The translations under genes were made by a program, and so were the position numbers. The notes below the pieces were generated by a model. It saw only the letters and a program-made list of their open reading frames with translations. It was not told where the DNA came from and ran no database searches. From Lytechinus pictus (taxonomy: Eukaryota > Echinodermata > Echinoidea > Temnopleuroida > Toxopneustidae), in contig NC_087261.1 in the NCBI RefSeq assembly GCF_037042905.1, positions 10,377,717-10,441,716 of the forward strand: a stretch of 64,000 nucleotides of DNA. The letters run 5' to 3'. The stretch's first letter is position 1, and each line of letters starts with the position of its first letter. Positions 37,511 through 47,266 of the stretch are shown here, piece by piece.

Positions 37511-37749
37511 CACTGTAAAAACTGCGGTGTTAGAACTGACACCAGTTGGTGTTAATAGAGGACCACACCGTGAGGTGTTAAAATTACACCCTAGAGATTA
37601 AAAATAACACCAAAGCGTGTAAATGTAACAATCAAAGGTGTTGTAATGACACCTATAGGTGTAAAACTAACACCACCAATTCAACACCGGTGTAAAATAA
37701 CTGGTGTGGTCCTCTATGTACACCGGTTAACACCACAGTTTTTGCTGTG
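37511..37749. mobile_element. foldback MITE with CACTGTAAAAACTGCGGTG ends
   Basis: Ends CACTGTAAAAACTGCGGTGT and ACACCACAGTTTTTGCTGTG are inverted; AGAGGACCACACC pairs with GGTGTGGTCCTCT. GGTGT/ACACC fills the interior. The CACTGTAAAA start is shared with 20401 and 57898. Confidence 0.8.
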
Positions 37750-38356
37750 CAACCCCACAGTCTTTTTTTTTTTGGGGGGGTGGGTGTACCAGGGATCTTA
37801 GGACAAAACTATGAATTCATGAAGCAACTTTTTGGAATGCACAATGAAAATGAAGTGAAAGAGTTCACGTTTTGTTATCTATACATCCACTCTAAAATGA
37901 GTGATCCTATCACCATGATCACTCGTAACGGGTGACAATAACTCACATTTCTCGCATTTTTCCCCAAAAGTTATTTACAGGAAAGAGTTGTTGTGTTCAT
38001 GCATGGATCTAAGATTATTGTGATTTTATTTTCGACATTCCCTATCCAAGTAATGACTATTGCATGTGATATATGGAATACATGTAAGCTGATATAGGGG
38101 GGGGGGGTACTTGGTAAATTGTGCAATAATTATTCGCCCCACCTCCGCTCCATCCATGCAGTACTGAATCACGCCTCTCAGTCTAAAAATCAGTTTAGAA
38201 GTCAAGTCCATTGAATTGTTGTATATAAATACCCACACTCTTGGGTGGATTTGGAAAGAATAATACACCTGACATGCCTTACTTTGGAAGGTCAAAAGTA
38301 GAAGGGCATTTTAATAACACTTCCCTGGTTCAATCATGTCAACTCTGCAAACAGAT

Positions 38357-38405
38357 ACCGTGTTTACACGCTGCACCGCGAGCCGGGGCAGCGTGTAAAC
38401 CTGGT
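38357..38405. repeat. 13-bp stem-loop GTTTACACGCTGC
   Basis: GTTTACACGCTGC and GCAGCGTGTAAAC enclose a 13-base GC-rich loop. The ACCGTGTTTAC left side suggests the eroded edge of a foldback. No gene evidence. Confidence 0.6.
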
Positions 38406-38564
38406 AAAATGTGCTGTTGGCGGCCAAACTGCGCGCATCTTACAAGAATTTCAAACTGTAATAAGTCGTGCGCTATCATTATTAAAAAGGAAAACAAGAC
38501 GAAATAAAATAAAACAGACTATATGTATCACGTAATATCTGGAGAAAGTTTTGCCGATGTATCA

Positions 38565-38713
38565 GGGGAGCGTTTCATAAAAGGACTTGTCGGACGTTTT
38601 ATCCGATCCGACAGTTACTATAGTAACAGTGCTTCTCAACCAATCAGAATCCAGGAAAGTTGTCAGATCTGACAACTTGTCGGACGAAAATATTGATGAA
38701 ACGCCCCCCCCCC
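38565..38713. mobile_element. GTTTCAT foldback element, copy 2
   Basis: The left end GGGGAGCGTTTCATAAAAGG matches the family at 32082. The interior CCGACAGTTACTATAGTAAC and the right arm GATGAAACG then a C tract complete it. Confidence 0.75.
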
Positions 38714-38948
38714 AGGTGTATGAAAATTTTATTTTAACTGAATCTTGTCTTTAGCATGTTTAGTTGTTGTTGTTGGTTGTTTTAAAAGACGGTAGGTTAG
38801 AATTATTTGTCGTTTTTTACAAATATAAGAATTATAGAAGTAGCTTTGATTTTTAAAGATGAGTAAGAATTTTTATACCAATCTTTAAGGTTTCATGTAT
38901 AAAGCCCGTCCCTCCACCTTACTTCTCTCTTACGCTCTTATCCCTCAT

Positions 38949-39341
38949 CAGGGGCGGCGACATTGTCTTTTGATGGGGGGGGGGGGGTTGGCAAAGCGAC
39001 CTCGATATGACGTCATACTTTTTTCACAAGGGTCCAAGACTTCGATCTTTTATCATGTATATACTATTTTTCCTTCTCCCTCCTTTCCCTCCTTTTTCGT
39101 TTTTTTTCTTCACTTTTCCTTCTCCTTTCTTAAACTACACTCTTAATGTTAAAGAGCTAATCTGGTCTCTAGTCACACTCCTCTTATAGAGTGTGACAAG
39201 GAACCGGTCATTTTTGAGTGGGATTTGTATCTTTTGAGAGTGGATTATAGCTCCTTCTGGAGTAAAAATGTAAAAAAATACGCAAAATTCACTCCAATCA
39301 TAGAGAGAGGGGACAGTCATCCCCTATGGGGCCGCCCATAC
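38949..39341. mobile_element. hAT-like element with probable TSD
   Basis: The left end CAGGGGCGGC and the right end GCCGCCCATAC are inverted. TCCCTCAT on the left and CCCCTCAT on the right match at 7 of 8 positions. A G tract follows the left end. Non-coding. Confidence 0.6.
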
Positions 39342-39814
39342 CCCCTCATCTTACGTTGTTATAACCTCTACAATTTTTCAATCGACACACGACGGAGTTT
39401 AAGTGGTCCTGTACCATGCACCCTTCTATCCGTTGGTCTTCACTAGAATCGTACATAATCAACCAAAAGTTCTTTCATCTTTCACCCCTTCCATAAATCT
39501 GTCTTCTATTTCGGAAATCATTTACTGTCTTCCTCCTGAAAAGAAATTGCACTCTGAACTATTGTCTCGGAGAGAGTATAAAAAAAATCAATTCCGTGTC
39601 GATGTCCGATTTTTTTCTTTAAACACTGTTAAAAGAACAGTTTGTATTTCATTGTTTGTTTATTCCTTTTCCCCCCAAATGAATATCACTCACTGTTTCA
39701 TATATTCAACTGAAAAGCAGAACGGATTTGACAATTGTATTGTTTCTTTTTACTTATGCTGAGTTTTTGTCATAAGGCTCAAAGTTAACATAAGTAGTTA
39801 AGATTTAAATCTGA
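39342..39814. other. no supported feature
   Basis: A 119-codon open frame (39403-39762) crosses this region. Its composition is background-like, with no family I know. Confidence 0.35.
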
Positions 39815-39911
39815 ATCCAACCGGATTTGAACCAGTGACCTAAGGATGTCAGTGCTAATACCTCTACAGTCCTCCGCTCTATACCAACCATGCCAACTGA
39901 GCTATCGGTGG
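39815..39911 (-). pseudogene. tRNA-Tyr pseudogene, start of array B
   Basis: The T arm and intron are present, but a 14-base insertion (ATACCAACCATGCC area) disrupts the D arm and the 3' acceptor side is lost. It lies at the 3'-most edge of array B. Confidence 0.8.
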
Positions 39912-39996
39912 TTGCCGGCGGAGAGGGTACACATAATGAAATAATTTAGCAAAAAGTTTTGGTAGAATAGAAGAGAGAGAAAAAAAAGGATACCCC

Positions 39997-40085
39997 TCCA
40001 CCGAACCGGATTTGAACCAGTGACCTAAGGATGCCAGTGCTTATACCTCTACAGTCCTCCACTCTACCAACTGAGCTATCGGTGG
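39997..40085 (-). tRNA. tRNA-Tyr-GUA: tRNA-Tyr(GUA), array B gene 1
   Basis: 89 bp, GTA anticodon, intron AGGTATAAGCACTGGC. One D-side base differs (GAGTGGAGG for GAGCGGAGG), which may weaken the fold. Confidence 0.87.
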
Positions 40086-40172
40086 TTGCTGGCGGAGAGG
40101 GTACACATAATGAAATAATTTAACGAAAAGTGTTGGTAGAAAAGGAGAGAGAAATATATAAAAAAATACCAC

Positions 40173-40261
40173 TCCACCGAACCGGATTTGAACCAGTGAC
40201 CTAAGAATGACAGTGCTTATACCTCTACAGTCCTCCGCTCTACCAACTGAGCTATCGGTGG
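40173..40261 (-). tRNA. tRNA-Tyr-GUA: tRNA-Tyr(GUA), array B gene 2
   Basis: Intron AGGTATAAGCACTGTC. The anticodon-stem 3' arm reads ATTCTTAG where others have ATCCTTAG, so one stem pair is altered. Confidence 0.88.
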
Positions 40262-40332
40262 CTGCTGGCGGAGAGGGTGCGCATTATTAAATAATTTAAC
40301 GAAAAGTGTTGGTAGAAAAAATAACTTTCCAC

Positions 40333-40421
40333 TCCACCGAACCGGATTTGAACCAGTGACCTAAGGATGACAGTGCTTATACCTCTACAGTCCTCCGCTC
40401 TAACAACTGAGCTATCGGTGG
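40333..40421 (-). tRNA. tRNA-Tyr-GUA: tRNA-Tyr(GUA), array B gene 3
   Basis: Intron AGGTATAAGCACTGTC. The D-loop region reads GTTGTTAGAG instead of GTTGGTAGAG. It has the short spacer type (ATAACTTTCC) on its 3' side. Confidence 0.87.
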
Positions 40422-40504
40422 TTGCTGGCGGAGAGGGTACACATAATGAAATAATTTAACGAAAAGTGTTGGTAGAAAAGAAGAGAGAGAAAAAAGGATA
40501 CCCC

Positions 40505-40593
40505 TCCACCGAACCGGATTTGAACCAGTGACCTAAGGATGCCAGTGCTAATACCTCTACAGTCCTCCGCTCTACCAACTGAGCTATCGGTGG
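40505..40593 (-). tRNA. tRNA-Tyr-GUA: tRNA-Tyr(GUA), array B gene 4
   Basis: Intact exons, intron AGGTATTAGCACTGGC. Confidence 0.93.
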
Positions 40594-40679
40594 TTGCTGG
40601 CGGAGAGGGTACACATAATGAAATAATTTAACGAAAAGTGTTGGTAGAAAAGGAGAGAGAAATAGAAAAAAAATACCAC

Positions 40680-40768
40680 TCCACCGAACCGGATTTGAAC
40701 CAGTGACCTAAGGATGACAGTGCTTATACCTCTACAGTCCTCCGCTCTACCAACTGAGCTATCGGTGG
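40680..40768 (-). tRNA. tRNA-Tyr-GUA: tRNA-Tyr(GUA), array B gene 5
   Basis: Intact exons, intron AGGTATAAGCACTGTC. Confidence 0.93.
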
Positions 40769-40857
40769 TTGCTGGCGGAGAGGGTGCACATAATGAAATA
40801 ATTTAACGAAAAAAGTGTTGGTAGAAAAGGAGAGAGAAATAGAAAAAAAGATACCAC

Positions 40858-40946
40858 TCCACCGAACCGGATTTGAACCAGTGACCTAAGGATGTCAGTG
40901 CTAATACCTCTACAGTCCTCCGCTCTACCAACTGAGCTATCGGTGG
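40858..40946 (-). tRNA. tRNA-Tyr-GUA: tRNA-Tyr(GUA), array B gene 6
   Basis: Intact exons, intron AGGTATTAGCACTGAC, the type common in array A. Confidence 0.93.
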
Positions 40947-41034
40947 TTGCTGGCGGAGAGGGTACACATAATGAAATAATTTAACGAAAAGTGTTGGTAG
41001 AAAAGGAGAGAGAAATAGAAAAAAAAAATACCAC

Positions 41035-41123
41035 TCCACCGAACCGGATTCGAACCAGTGACCTAAGGATGACAGTGCTTATACCTCTACAGTCCTCCGC
41101 TCTACCAACTGAGCTATCGGTGG
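41035..41123 (-). tRNA. tRNA-Tyr-GUA: tRNA-Tyr(GUA), array B gene 7
   Basis: Intact exons with canonical GGTTCGAATCC T-loop, intron AGGTATAAGCACTGTC. Confidence 0.93.
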
Positions 41124-41212
41124 TTGCTGGCGGAGAGGGTGCACATAATGAAATAATTTAACGAAAAAAGTGTTGGTAGAAAAGGAGAGAGAAATATAAA
41201 AAAAGATACCAC

Positions 41213-41301
41213 TCCACCGAACCGGATTTGAACCAGTGACCTAAGGATGTCAGTGCTTATACCTCTACAGTCCTCCGCTCTACCAACTGAGCTATCGATG
41301 G
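41213..41301 (-). tRNA. tRNA-Tyr-GUA: tRNA-Tyr(GUA), array B gene 8
   Basis: Intron AGGTATAAGCACTGAC. The 5' acceptor reads CCATCGA instead of CCACCGA, creating a mismatch or wobble near the top of the stem. Confidence 0.88.
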
Positions 41302-41372
41302 CTGCTGGCGGAGAGGGTACACATAATAAAATAATTTAACGAAAAGTGTTGGTAGAAAAAATAACTTTCCAC

Positions 41373-41461
41373 TCCAGCGAACCGGATTTGAACCAGTGAC
41401 CTAAGGATGTCAGTGCTTATACCTCTACAGTCCTCCGCTCTACCAACTGAGCTATCGGTGG
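41373..41461 (-). tRNA. tRNA-Tyr-GUA: tRNA-Tyr(GUA), array B gene 9
   Basis: Intron AGGTATAAGCACTGAC. The 3' acceptor reads TCGCTGG instead of TCGGTGG, a stem mismatch. Short spacer type (ATAACTTTCC) on its 3' side. Confidence 0.87.
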
Positions 41462-41547
41462 TTGCTGGCGGAGAGGGTACACATAATGAAATAATTTAAC
41501 GATAAGTGTTGGTAGAAAAGGAGAGAGAAATAGAAAAAAAATACCAC

Positions 41548-41636
41548 TCCACCGAACCGGATTTGAACCAGTGACCTAAGGATAACAGTGCTTATACCTC
41601 TACAGTCCTCCGCTCTACCAACTGAGCTATCGGTGG
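41548..41636 (-). tRNA. tRNA-Tyr-GUA: tRNA-Tyr(GUA), array B gene 10
   Basis: Intact exons, intron AGGTATAAGCACTGTT. Confidence 0.92.
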
Positions 41637-41726
41637 TTGCTGGCGGAGAGGGTGCACATAATGAAATAATTTAACGAAAAAAGTGTTGGTAGAAAAGGAG
41701 AGAGAAATAGAAAAAAAAAATACCAC

Positions 41727-41815
41727 TCCACCGAACCGGATTTGAACCAGTGACCTAAGGATGTCAGTGCTAATACCTCTACAGTCCTCCGCTCTACCAA
41801 CTGAGCTATCGGTGG
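41727..41815 (-). tRNA. tRNA-Tyr-GUA: tRNA-Tyr(GUA), array B gene 11
   Basis: Intact exons, intron AGGTATTAGCACTGAC. Confidence 0.93.
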
Positions 41816-41886
41816 CTGCTGGCGGAGAGGGTACACATAATAAAATAATTTAACGAAAAGTGTTGGTAGAAAAAATAACTTTCCAC

Positions 41887-41975
41887 TCCACCGAACCGGA
41901 TTTGAACCAGTGACCTAAGGATGTCAGTGCTTATACCTCTACAGTCCTCCGCTCTACCAACTGAGCTGTCGGTGG
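41887..41975 (-). tRNA. tRNA-Tyr-GUA: tRNA-Tyr(GUA), array B gene 12
   Basis: Intron AGGTATAAGCACTGAC. The A box begins CAGCTCAG where others have TAGCTCAG (position 8 changed). Short spacer type on its 3' side. Confidence 0.86.
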
Positions 41976-42061
41976 TTGCTGGCGGAGAGGGAGCACATAA
42001 TGAAATAATTTAACGAAACTGCGAAAAGTGTTGGTATAAAAGAGAGAAAAAAAGTTACCAC

Positions 42062-42150
42062 TCCACCGAACCGGATTCGAACCAGTGACCTAAGGATGTC
42101 AGTGTTAAGACCTCTACAGTCCTCCGCTCTACCAACTGAGCTATCGGTGG
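42062..42150 (-). tRNA. tRNA-Tyr-GUA: tRNA-Tyr(GUA), array B gene 13
   Basis: Intact exons with GGTTCGAATCC T-loop and the divergent intron AGGTCTTAACACTGAC. Its 5' flank TTGGTGATTG matches that of the last array-A gene, so it is the 5' end of array B. Confidence 0.92.
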
Positions 42151-42535
42151 TTGGTGATTGATAGGACGGAGCAAGTGGATATTACCTCTAACTAGGTGAT
42201 ATCCCCTTGGACGGAGAAAGGAATACAATCGGAAACTGCTATGTTTCATGTCCACACAAATGTAACTGTAATTTTGTCATTAACATGATTAATACTTTTT
42301 TTTTATCTTACTTGGTATGAACAAATTCAATAATGCTGATTGAAGGTGGAGTTTCATCTGTTCTTATGACGGGGAACAAAGTACTTTCAAATCTATTTTT
42401 CAATGACGATGATGGGAAAGATCTTATTTCGTTCTTTTAAACTTAATCTTCTCATCGTCATCCTCCTGAAATATCAATCATAACTTTGTTTTTCTAAAAT
42501 GGGGGATTATATTCAAGCAAATTTACATCAGGAAT
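42151..42535. other. no recognisable feature
   Basis: Unique-looking 5' flank of array B. Confidence 0.4.
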
Positions 42536-42760
42536 AAATACAAGATATATACAAGATATACAAGATATACAAGATATTTATTTTGTCTTCGCAAACATGA
42601 TTACCAAGAAATTTGTTTTCCACTGGTGTAATATACATTAGACATGCATGAACAAAATCAAACAAAGAAACAAATAAGCTACACAGGTATGAAGCAAATA
42701 CAACAAAACATTTGCAAAAGTTTGAGTCATCCAGAATACTTATCAAAATTATTAGCATTC
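42536..42760 (-). mobile_element. possible LINE 3' end with TATCTTGTA tail
   Basis: On the minus strand the segment ends AAAATAAATATCTTGTATAT with about four TATCTTGTA units, a short-repeat tail typical of CR1-like non-LTR elements. No coding part. Confidence 0.4.
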
Positions 42761-44017
42761 AAATATTGTTATAATTATTATTGACATTATTATTATTATC
42801 ATTATTATTGTTGCCATCATCATCACTACTATTGCTTTTATATGACTGCAAAAAATACTGCAAAATTGTGGCCTAACTCGGAACTACAATACAAGACAGC
42901 TATACTTGTACATTGATGTTTTTTCGCTCAAGAATAAGGTCTCCAACATTCTTGTTTTGGAGTTAGCAATCCAAATCCGGAAAAGAATCATTCAAACAAC
43001 CCCATAAATTCGGATCATATATTACCCGGATATCCGGAATGTGTACCAACTTCCTTTGTTATGAACTACATATTCAAATAAACCATTTAAAACATATTTC
43101 AAACAATATCATTTTGAATTTGGGTTTCTACAGATTCTTATAAAGAGCTTTTCAATAGATTATCCGAAAGAATTGTACAGCAAAGTATGATTTTCATTTG
43201 TACATTTAATGGGAGAGGAAACTTATGTAACTTGCGGTCGTTGCTATGGAAATGCAAGATTCGACTCTTCTTTCAGTACAAGTAACTTGTGAAATTAAAG
43301 ATGGGATTTTATAGAACTATTTGACATGACTTTGCTTCAATTATCGCAAGCCTGAATGTAGGCAGGCCGATGACAACCTCCCTTCCTTTCCCTCGCGACT
43401 TCCTAAGGTGCAATCAACTATTTCTAGATCTTGACTTTCCAAAAATACAACAACAAAAAAAAAGAGGAAAAAAAAAAGAACATCGGACAACGCTTCAAGA
43501 CCAGGGATCTCAAATTAACCAACCGGTGTATTTTTCTGTCACGGACCTTCGTATGTTTGTGATTTAAGGGGTTGGTTGGAGGGTCTTGGCGATTCCGGTG
43601 GGAGTTTGGAAGCGTGCAAAAACATGAAGGAGTGAGGTATTATCAAGGGTTTCTGGATCGTAAAGGGAAAGTGAGGCTGTGGTCCAACATATTCATATCC
43701 TTGATGAAAAGATAAAAGATAATGTTTTAAGATGAACGGTGCGTTGCGTGACAAAATGTGGCGCAGGGAAGTTGTTTTATTGGAAACAAGAGAATGGCCG
43801 AAAGGGCCGAGTTTTTGAGAATTTAAGACGTTTTCCGACGAAACATACTTCTTAATTGATGGGTTTATACAGGGGCGGCGCCGGGGTATTTTTATTTGGA
43901 GCTTGGGGCGGGGCTACCTAAAGTTGACATAAGTTTTTTGTGTGTGTCTCTCCCTTTTCACTTCTTAAAGAACAATCGGGGGGGGGGGGGTCACACAATG
44001 GAAAATTTGAAGTTGTG
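42761..44017. other. no supported gene
   Basis: ATT-rich stretch at 42775-42830, a hAT-like CAGGGGCGGCGCCGG start at 43871 without a detectable partner, and a G tract near 43980. Confidence 0.4.
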
Positions 44018-44503
44018 ATTCATACTGTTAAAATGCTCAAATGTAAAGATGTTTTCACATTGGGTTCCACACTGTAAACTGAACACACAGTAAATACACT
44101 GTGAAAACACTGTGGGACACTCTGGATACACTGTAAATAACTGTGAGACACTGTGAACACACGGAGAACACACTGTGGGACACCGTGAATACACTGTGAA
44201 CACATTTTGGGACACTGTGAACACACCGTGAATACACTGTGAACACACAGTGAACACACTATGGGACACTGTGAACCCATTGTGGGACAATGTGAACACA
44301 CCGTGGGACACAATGTGAACACACTGTGAACACACGGTGAACACACTGTGAACACATTTTGGGGCACTTTGAACACGCCTGAATAAACTGTGAACACACC
44401 ATGAACACACTGTAGGACACTGTGTTCACATTGTGGGACTGTGTGAACACACTGTGAACACACGGTTAACACACTGTGAACACACTGTGAATACACTATG
44501 TGA
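44018..44503. repeat. GTGAACACACT tandem repeat
   Basis: Dozens of GTGAACACACT and GTGGGACACT units of about 11-26 bp. The left edge (AATGCTCAAA, then TTCCACACTGT) matches the repeat at 12836-13377, so this is an expanded form of that family. The Cys/Val/His-rich minus-strand frames (up to 158 codons) are repeat artefacts. Confidence 0.9.
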
Positions 44504-45066
44504 TGTGATCTACAGCGAATTCAAATCACAATCTTTCTTGACAATGCATCATGTCCTTACATTCAACTTCGTCATAATCACGTTCATGCATTTTGTTGGT
44601 GTCAATTGTCAATTTGATTGTATTATATAGAAATTGAAGAGGAAAAAAGAATAAAACATTTTCATCAGACGGTTTATGACACATCTCTGAACAGAATTGG
44701 ACAAGGTGATCATTTTGTCGAGGTGCCCCTTACCTCGTCTGCTGTGCAAACCCTTCACTTGAGTTAAGGGTCTGAATGTGCAGCCTAATAATGTTTTGTG
44801 TACTGAAGGCCCTGTATGTGCTAGTCTTTGCGTGGAGATCCACTTGTTGATCAAAGTGTCAATCAGGGTCTGTGTCTGCAGGCTACCCCTTACCCGATAC
44901 CACGGTCTGTGACTTGGATTGGGGAAAGGAAAATGATGCATGCTGGGATTGAAACTGATTCGACAGACATGAATCAAGGGCATAATAATAGACATAGGGT
45001 GATGATGAGTTCTTGAGAAAATTACGAGTAATATGTAATACCAGGGACATGTCCCTGGTAATACCT
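44504..45066. other. no supported gene
   Basis: A 128-codon minus frame (44609-44995) has no family resemblance. Confidence 0.35.
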
Positions 45067-45560
45067 TTAAAGGGGAAGTTTACCCTGACGAAAAATTGAT
45101 TGTAAAAATAGCAGAAAAAATAATAAAAAATATTGCCGAAGTTTTGAGAAAAATCCATCATGGAATAAAAAAGTTATTAGAAATTTGATTATTTGATTTG
45201 TGACGTCACATGCGAGCAGCTTTCCTAGATACCGTATGGTAAAAAAATCAATAAAAGAAAGTTGATAATGGTTATTACTGTACCTTCAGTATATCAATAA
45301 ACAAATCAGTTTACAACCTTTCCTAAAAGGAAAACCAAAATAAAACTTCATGAACCATAAAAAAAAATGAAATTTATGCATTTTATATTGCATAATCAAT
45401 GGGACAGCTGCTCTTTTATGATGTCACAAATCCAAAATTTAAAATTGTAATAACTCTCTTAATCTTGAATGGATTTTCCTCAAACCTTCACCAATATTTT
45501 ACATTATTCTTTCTTCTATTTTTATGATATACTTTTCTTCAGGGTGAACATCCCCTTTAA
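45067..45560. mobile_element. TTAA-flanked MITE, family 4
   Basis: Ends TTAAAGGGGAAGTTTACCCT and AGGGTGAACATCCCCTTTAA are inverted. Interior arms carry TTTGTGACGTCACATGC and ATGATGTCACAAATCC. TTAA edges. Non-coding. Confidence 0.85.
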
Positions 45561-46050
45561 TCTTAATTTCTTTGAATAACCACCCTTTTCAAATGAAGTA
45601 GATTAGACGCTACCCGAAGAGCAAGTAAGATAAGTAGGCCTATATCAACAATGTCCCTTTTTTATTTCATGTGGTAAATCCTTCTTCTGATTTCTATTCA
45701 TTTTCCTTTATTCATTTTACAGAATAAGTTGGGATTCTGAGAGAACAACAGCAAATTTCCGCCAAAGATCATTTGGCCTGATGAAGCGCCCTGGATAGGA
45801 TGTGAAACGTCGCGATAAAAGTCAAGTAAGTCCAGTTGACAAGTTTCTTAGCTCATAATAGAATAATAAACGAAAACTTGAGAAAACCAAGAGAGAAAGG
45901 GGTGGAGGGCAGGTGTGTTCAGAAAATAGTTTTACAATACACGTACTTGCATGCTATGACGCGGAAGAATAGAAGGATTCGGGATTATAAGAGACTCAAA
46001 ATAAAGCAAGATTTGCAAATAAGATCATGTGATAATTGAGAGCTATTGGA
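45561..46050. other. no recognisable feature
   Basis: Unique-looking AT-rich sequence. Confidence 0.4.
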
Positions 46051-46241
46051 TTGGGGGGGGGGGGGGAATTGTTGGTGTGGCAGGGAGTATTCATGATTTC
46101 GGATCGTCGTCTCGCTTTCCACACTACATCATCTATCACAATTTGTATTTTGTTGTCAATGTGTGGAGATAATTTATGTCCAAGGCGGGGGGGGGGGGGT
46201 ATTTGTTCCCTGGTGCCCCTCATGGCTGGCTACGCCCCCAG
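46051..46241. mobile_element. possible hAT-like fragment, right end
   Basis: The right end GGCTACGCCCCCAG is the reverse complement of a CTGGGGGCGTAGCC hAT-like start. G tracts lie at about 46053-46066 and 46187-46199. No left TIR or TSD is clear. Confidence 0.35.
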
Positions 46242-47266
46242 ATAAGCCCTTGGTTCGAGAATGGCTGCCATCGAGCGTTAAGCTCAGATAATGATCCCGT
46301 ATCTACATGAGAGAAGGTTAATCCCTACATGACATACTACATCAATGTGAAGCTGACATTCCCTTAGAGTCATGTAACCATAGCAACCAACATCACCACC
46401 ACCACCACTGATCGGTCTCGCACACGCAGATACAACATCCGCCATGTTGTCGCTCGCGTCCCACACATGTTCCAAACTTAACTGCTCGCTCGCGAATTTT
46501 CTCTGATGTTTGTGTTGGTATGGTGACGGGTGTGATATGTAATAAACACAGAATTAATCAAATGATAATAGATGAGAAAATGAAATACGAGATGGCGATT
46601 GATACCGTAACACGCCCTGTCATTGAGAAAGTAATAAAATACTGAAAACGACGATGACGACGATGATGATATTGTTGATATTGGGAATTTTTCATAACCT
46701 GTAACGACCCTGAATGATATAAGTCCTCCGTAGACAGATAAAGTACCACCACCCCATCTCCCTTTATCCATCACTTCCACCCTACCCCCATCTCATCTCA
46801 CCCCCCTCTCTCTCTCCCTCTCTCTTTCGCTCTTTCTCACACACTCTCTCTATTGCTCAATTTATCTCTTTGTCTCTCTCTCAGCTTTCCAAACTTTACC
46901 TTTTGGGGGCAAACTACAACATCACTTCTCTCATAAATAGCTGACATGGCTGAGGGACGCACTACCCCCCCCCCACTTTCTCCCCACACCCGCGTGATAA
47001 TGTTCCCCCGTCGTAATTAGAGACCCCCGTCTCTCTTCCTAATGTTTCATTTTTTTCCTCACTGTTTGTCCTTCCTGTCCATGTATTCTTGTCACACCAC
47101 GTCATGTTTTTTGATCGGCAATGTGATCATGGTGATACTCGAACCCTACACACCGTGGAGAAACACCACATTCACGAGTGACATGAGCGACTGAGATGTT
47201 CTTATGTTACCACCGATACCCGCCATTTTACCAAGATTTCGAGGCGGGGGCCTCCACCAGTACTGT
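46242..47266. other. no gene supported; CT-rich stretch
   Basis: Includes CpG-containing sequence (46410-46500) and a CT-rich microsatellite-like run at about 46800-46885. No convincing exon. Confidence 0.4.

Noticed and set aside
43991-44496. Cys/Val/His-rich frames of 139 and 158 codons
   Set aside because: Overlapping frames of the GTGAACACACT tandem repeat, not a metal-binding protein.
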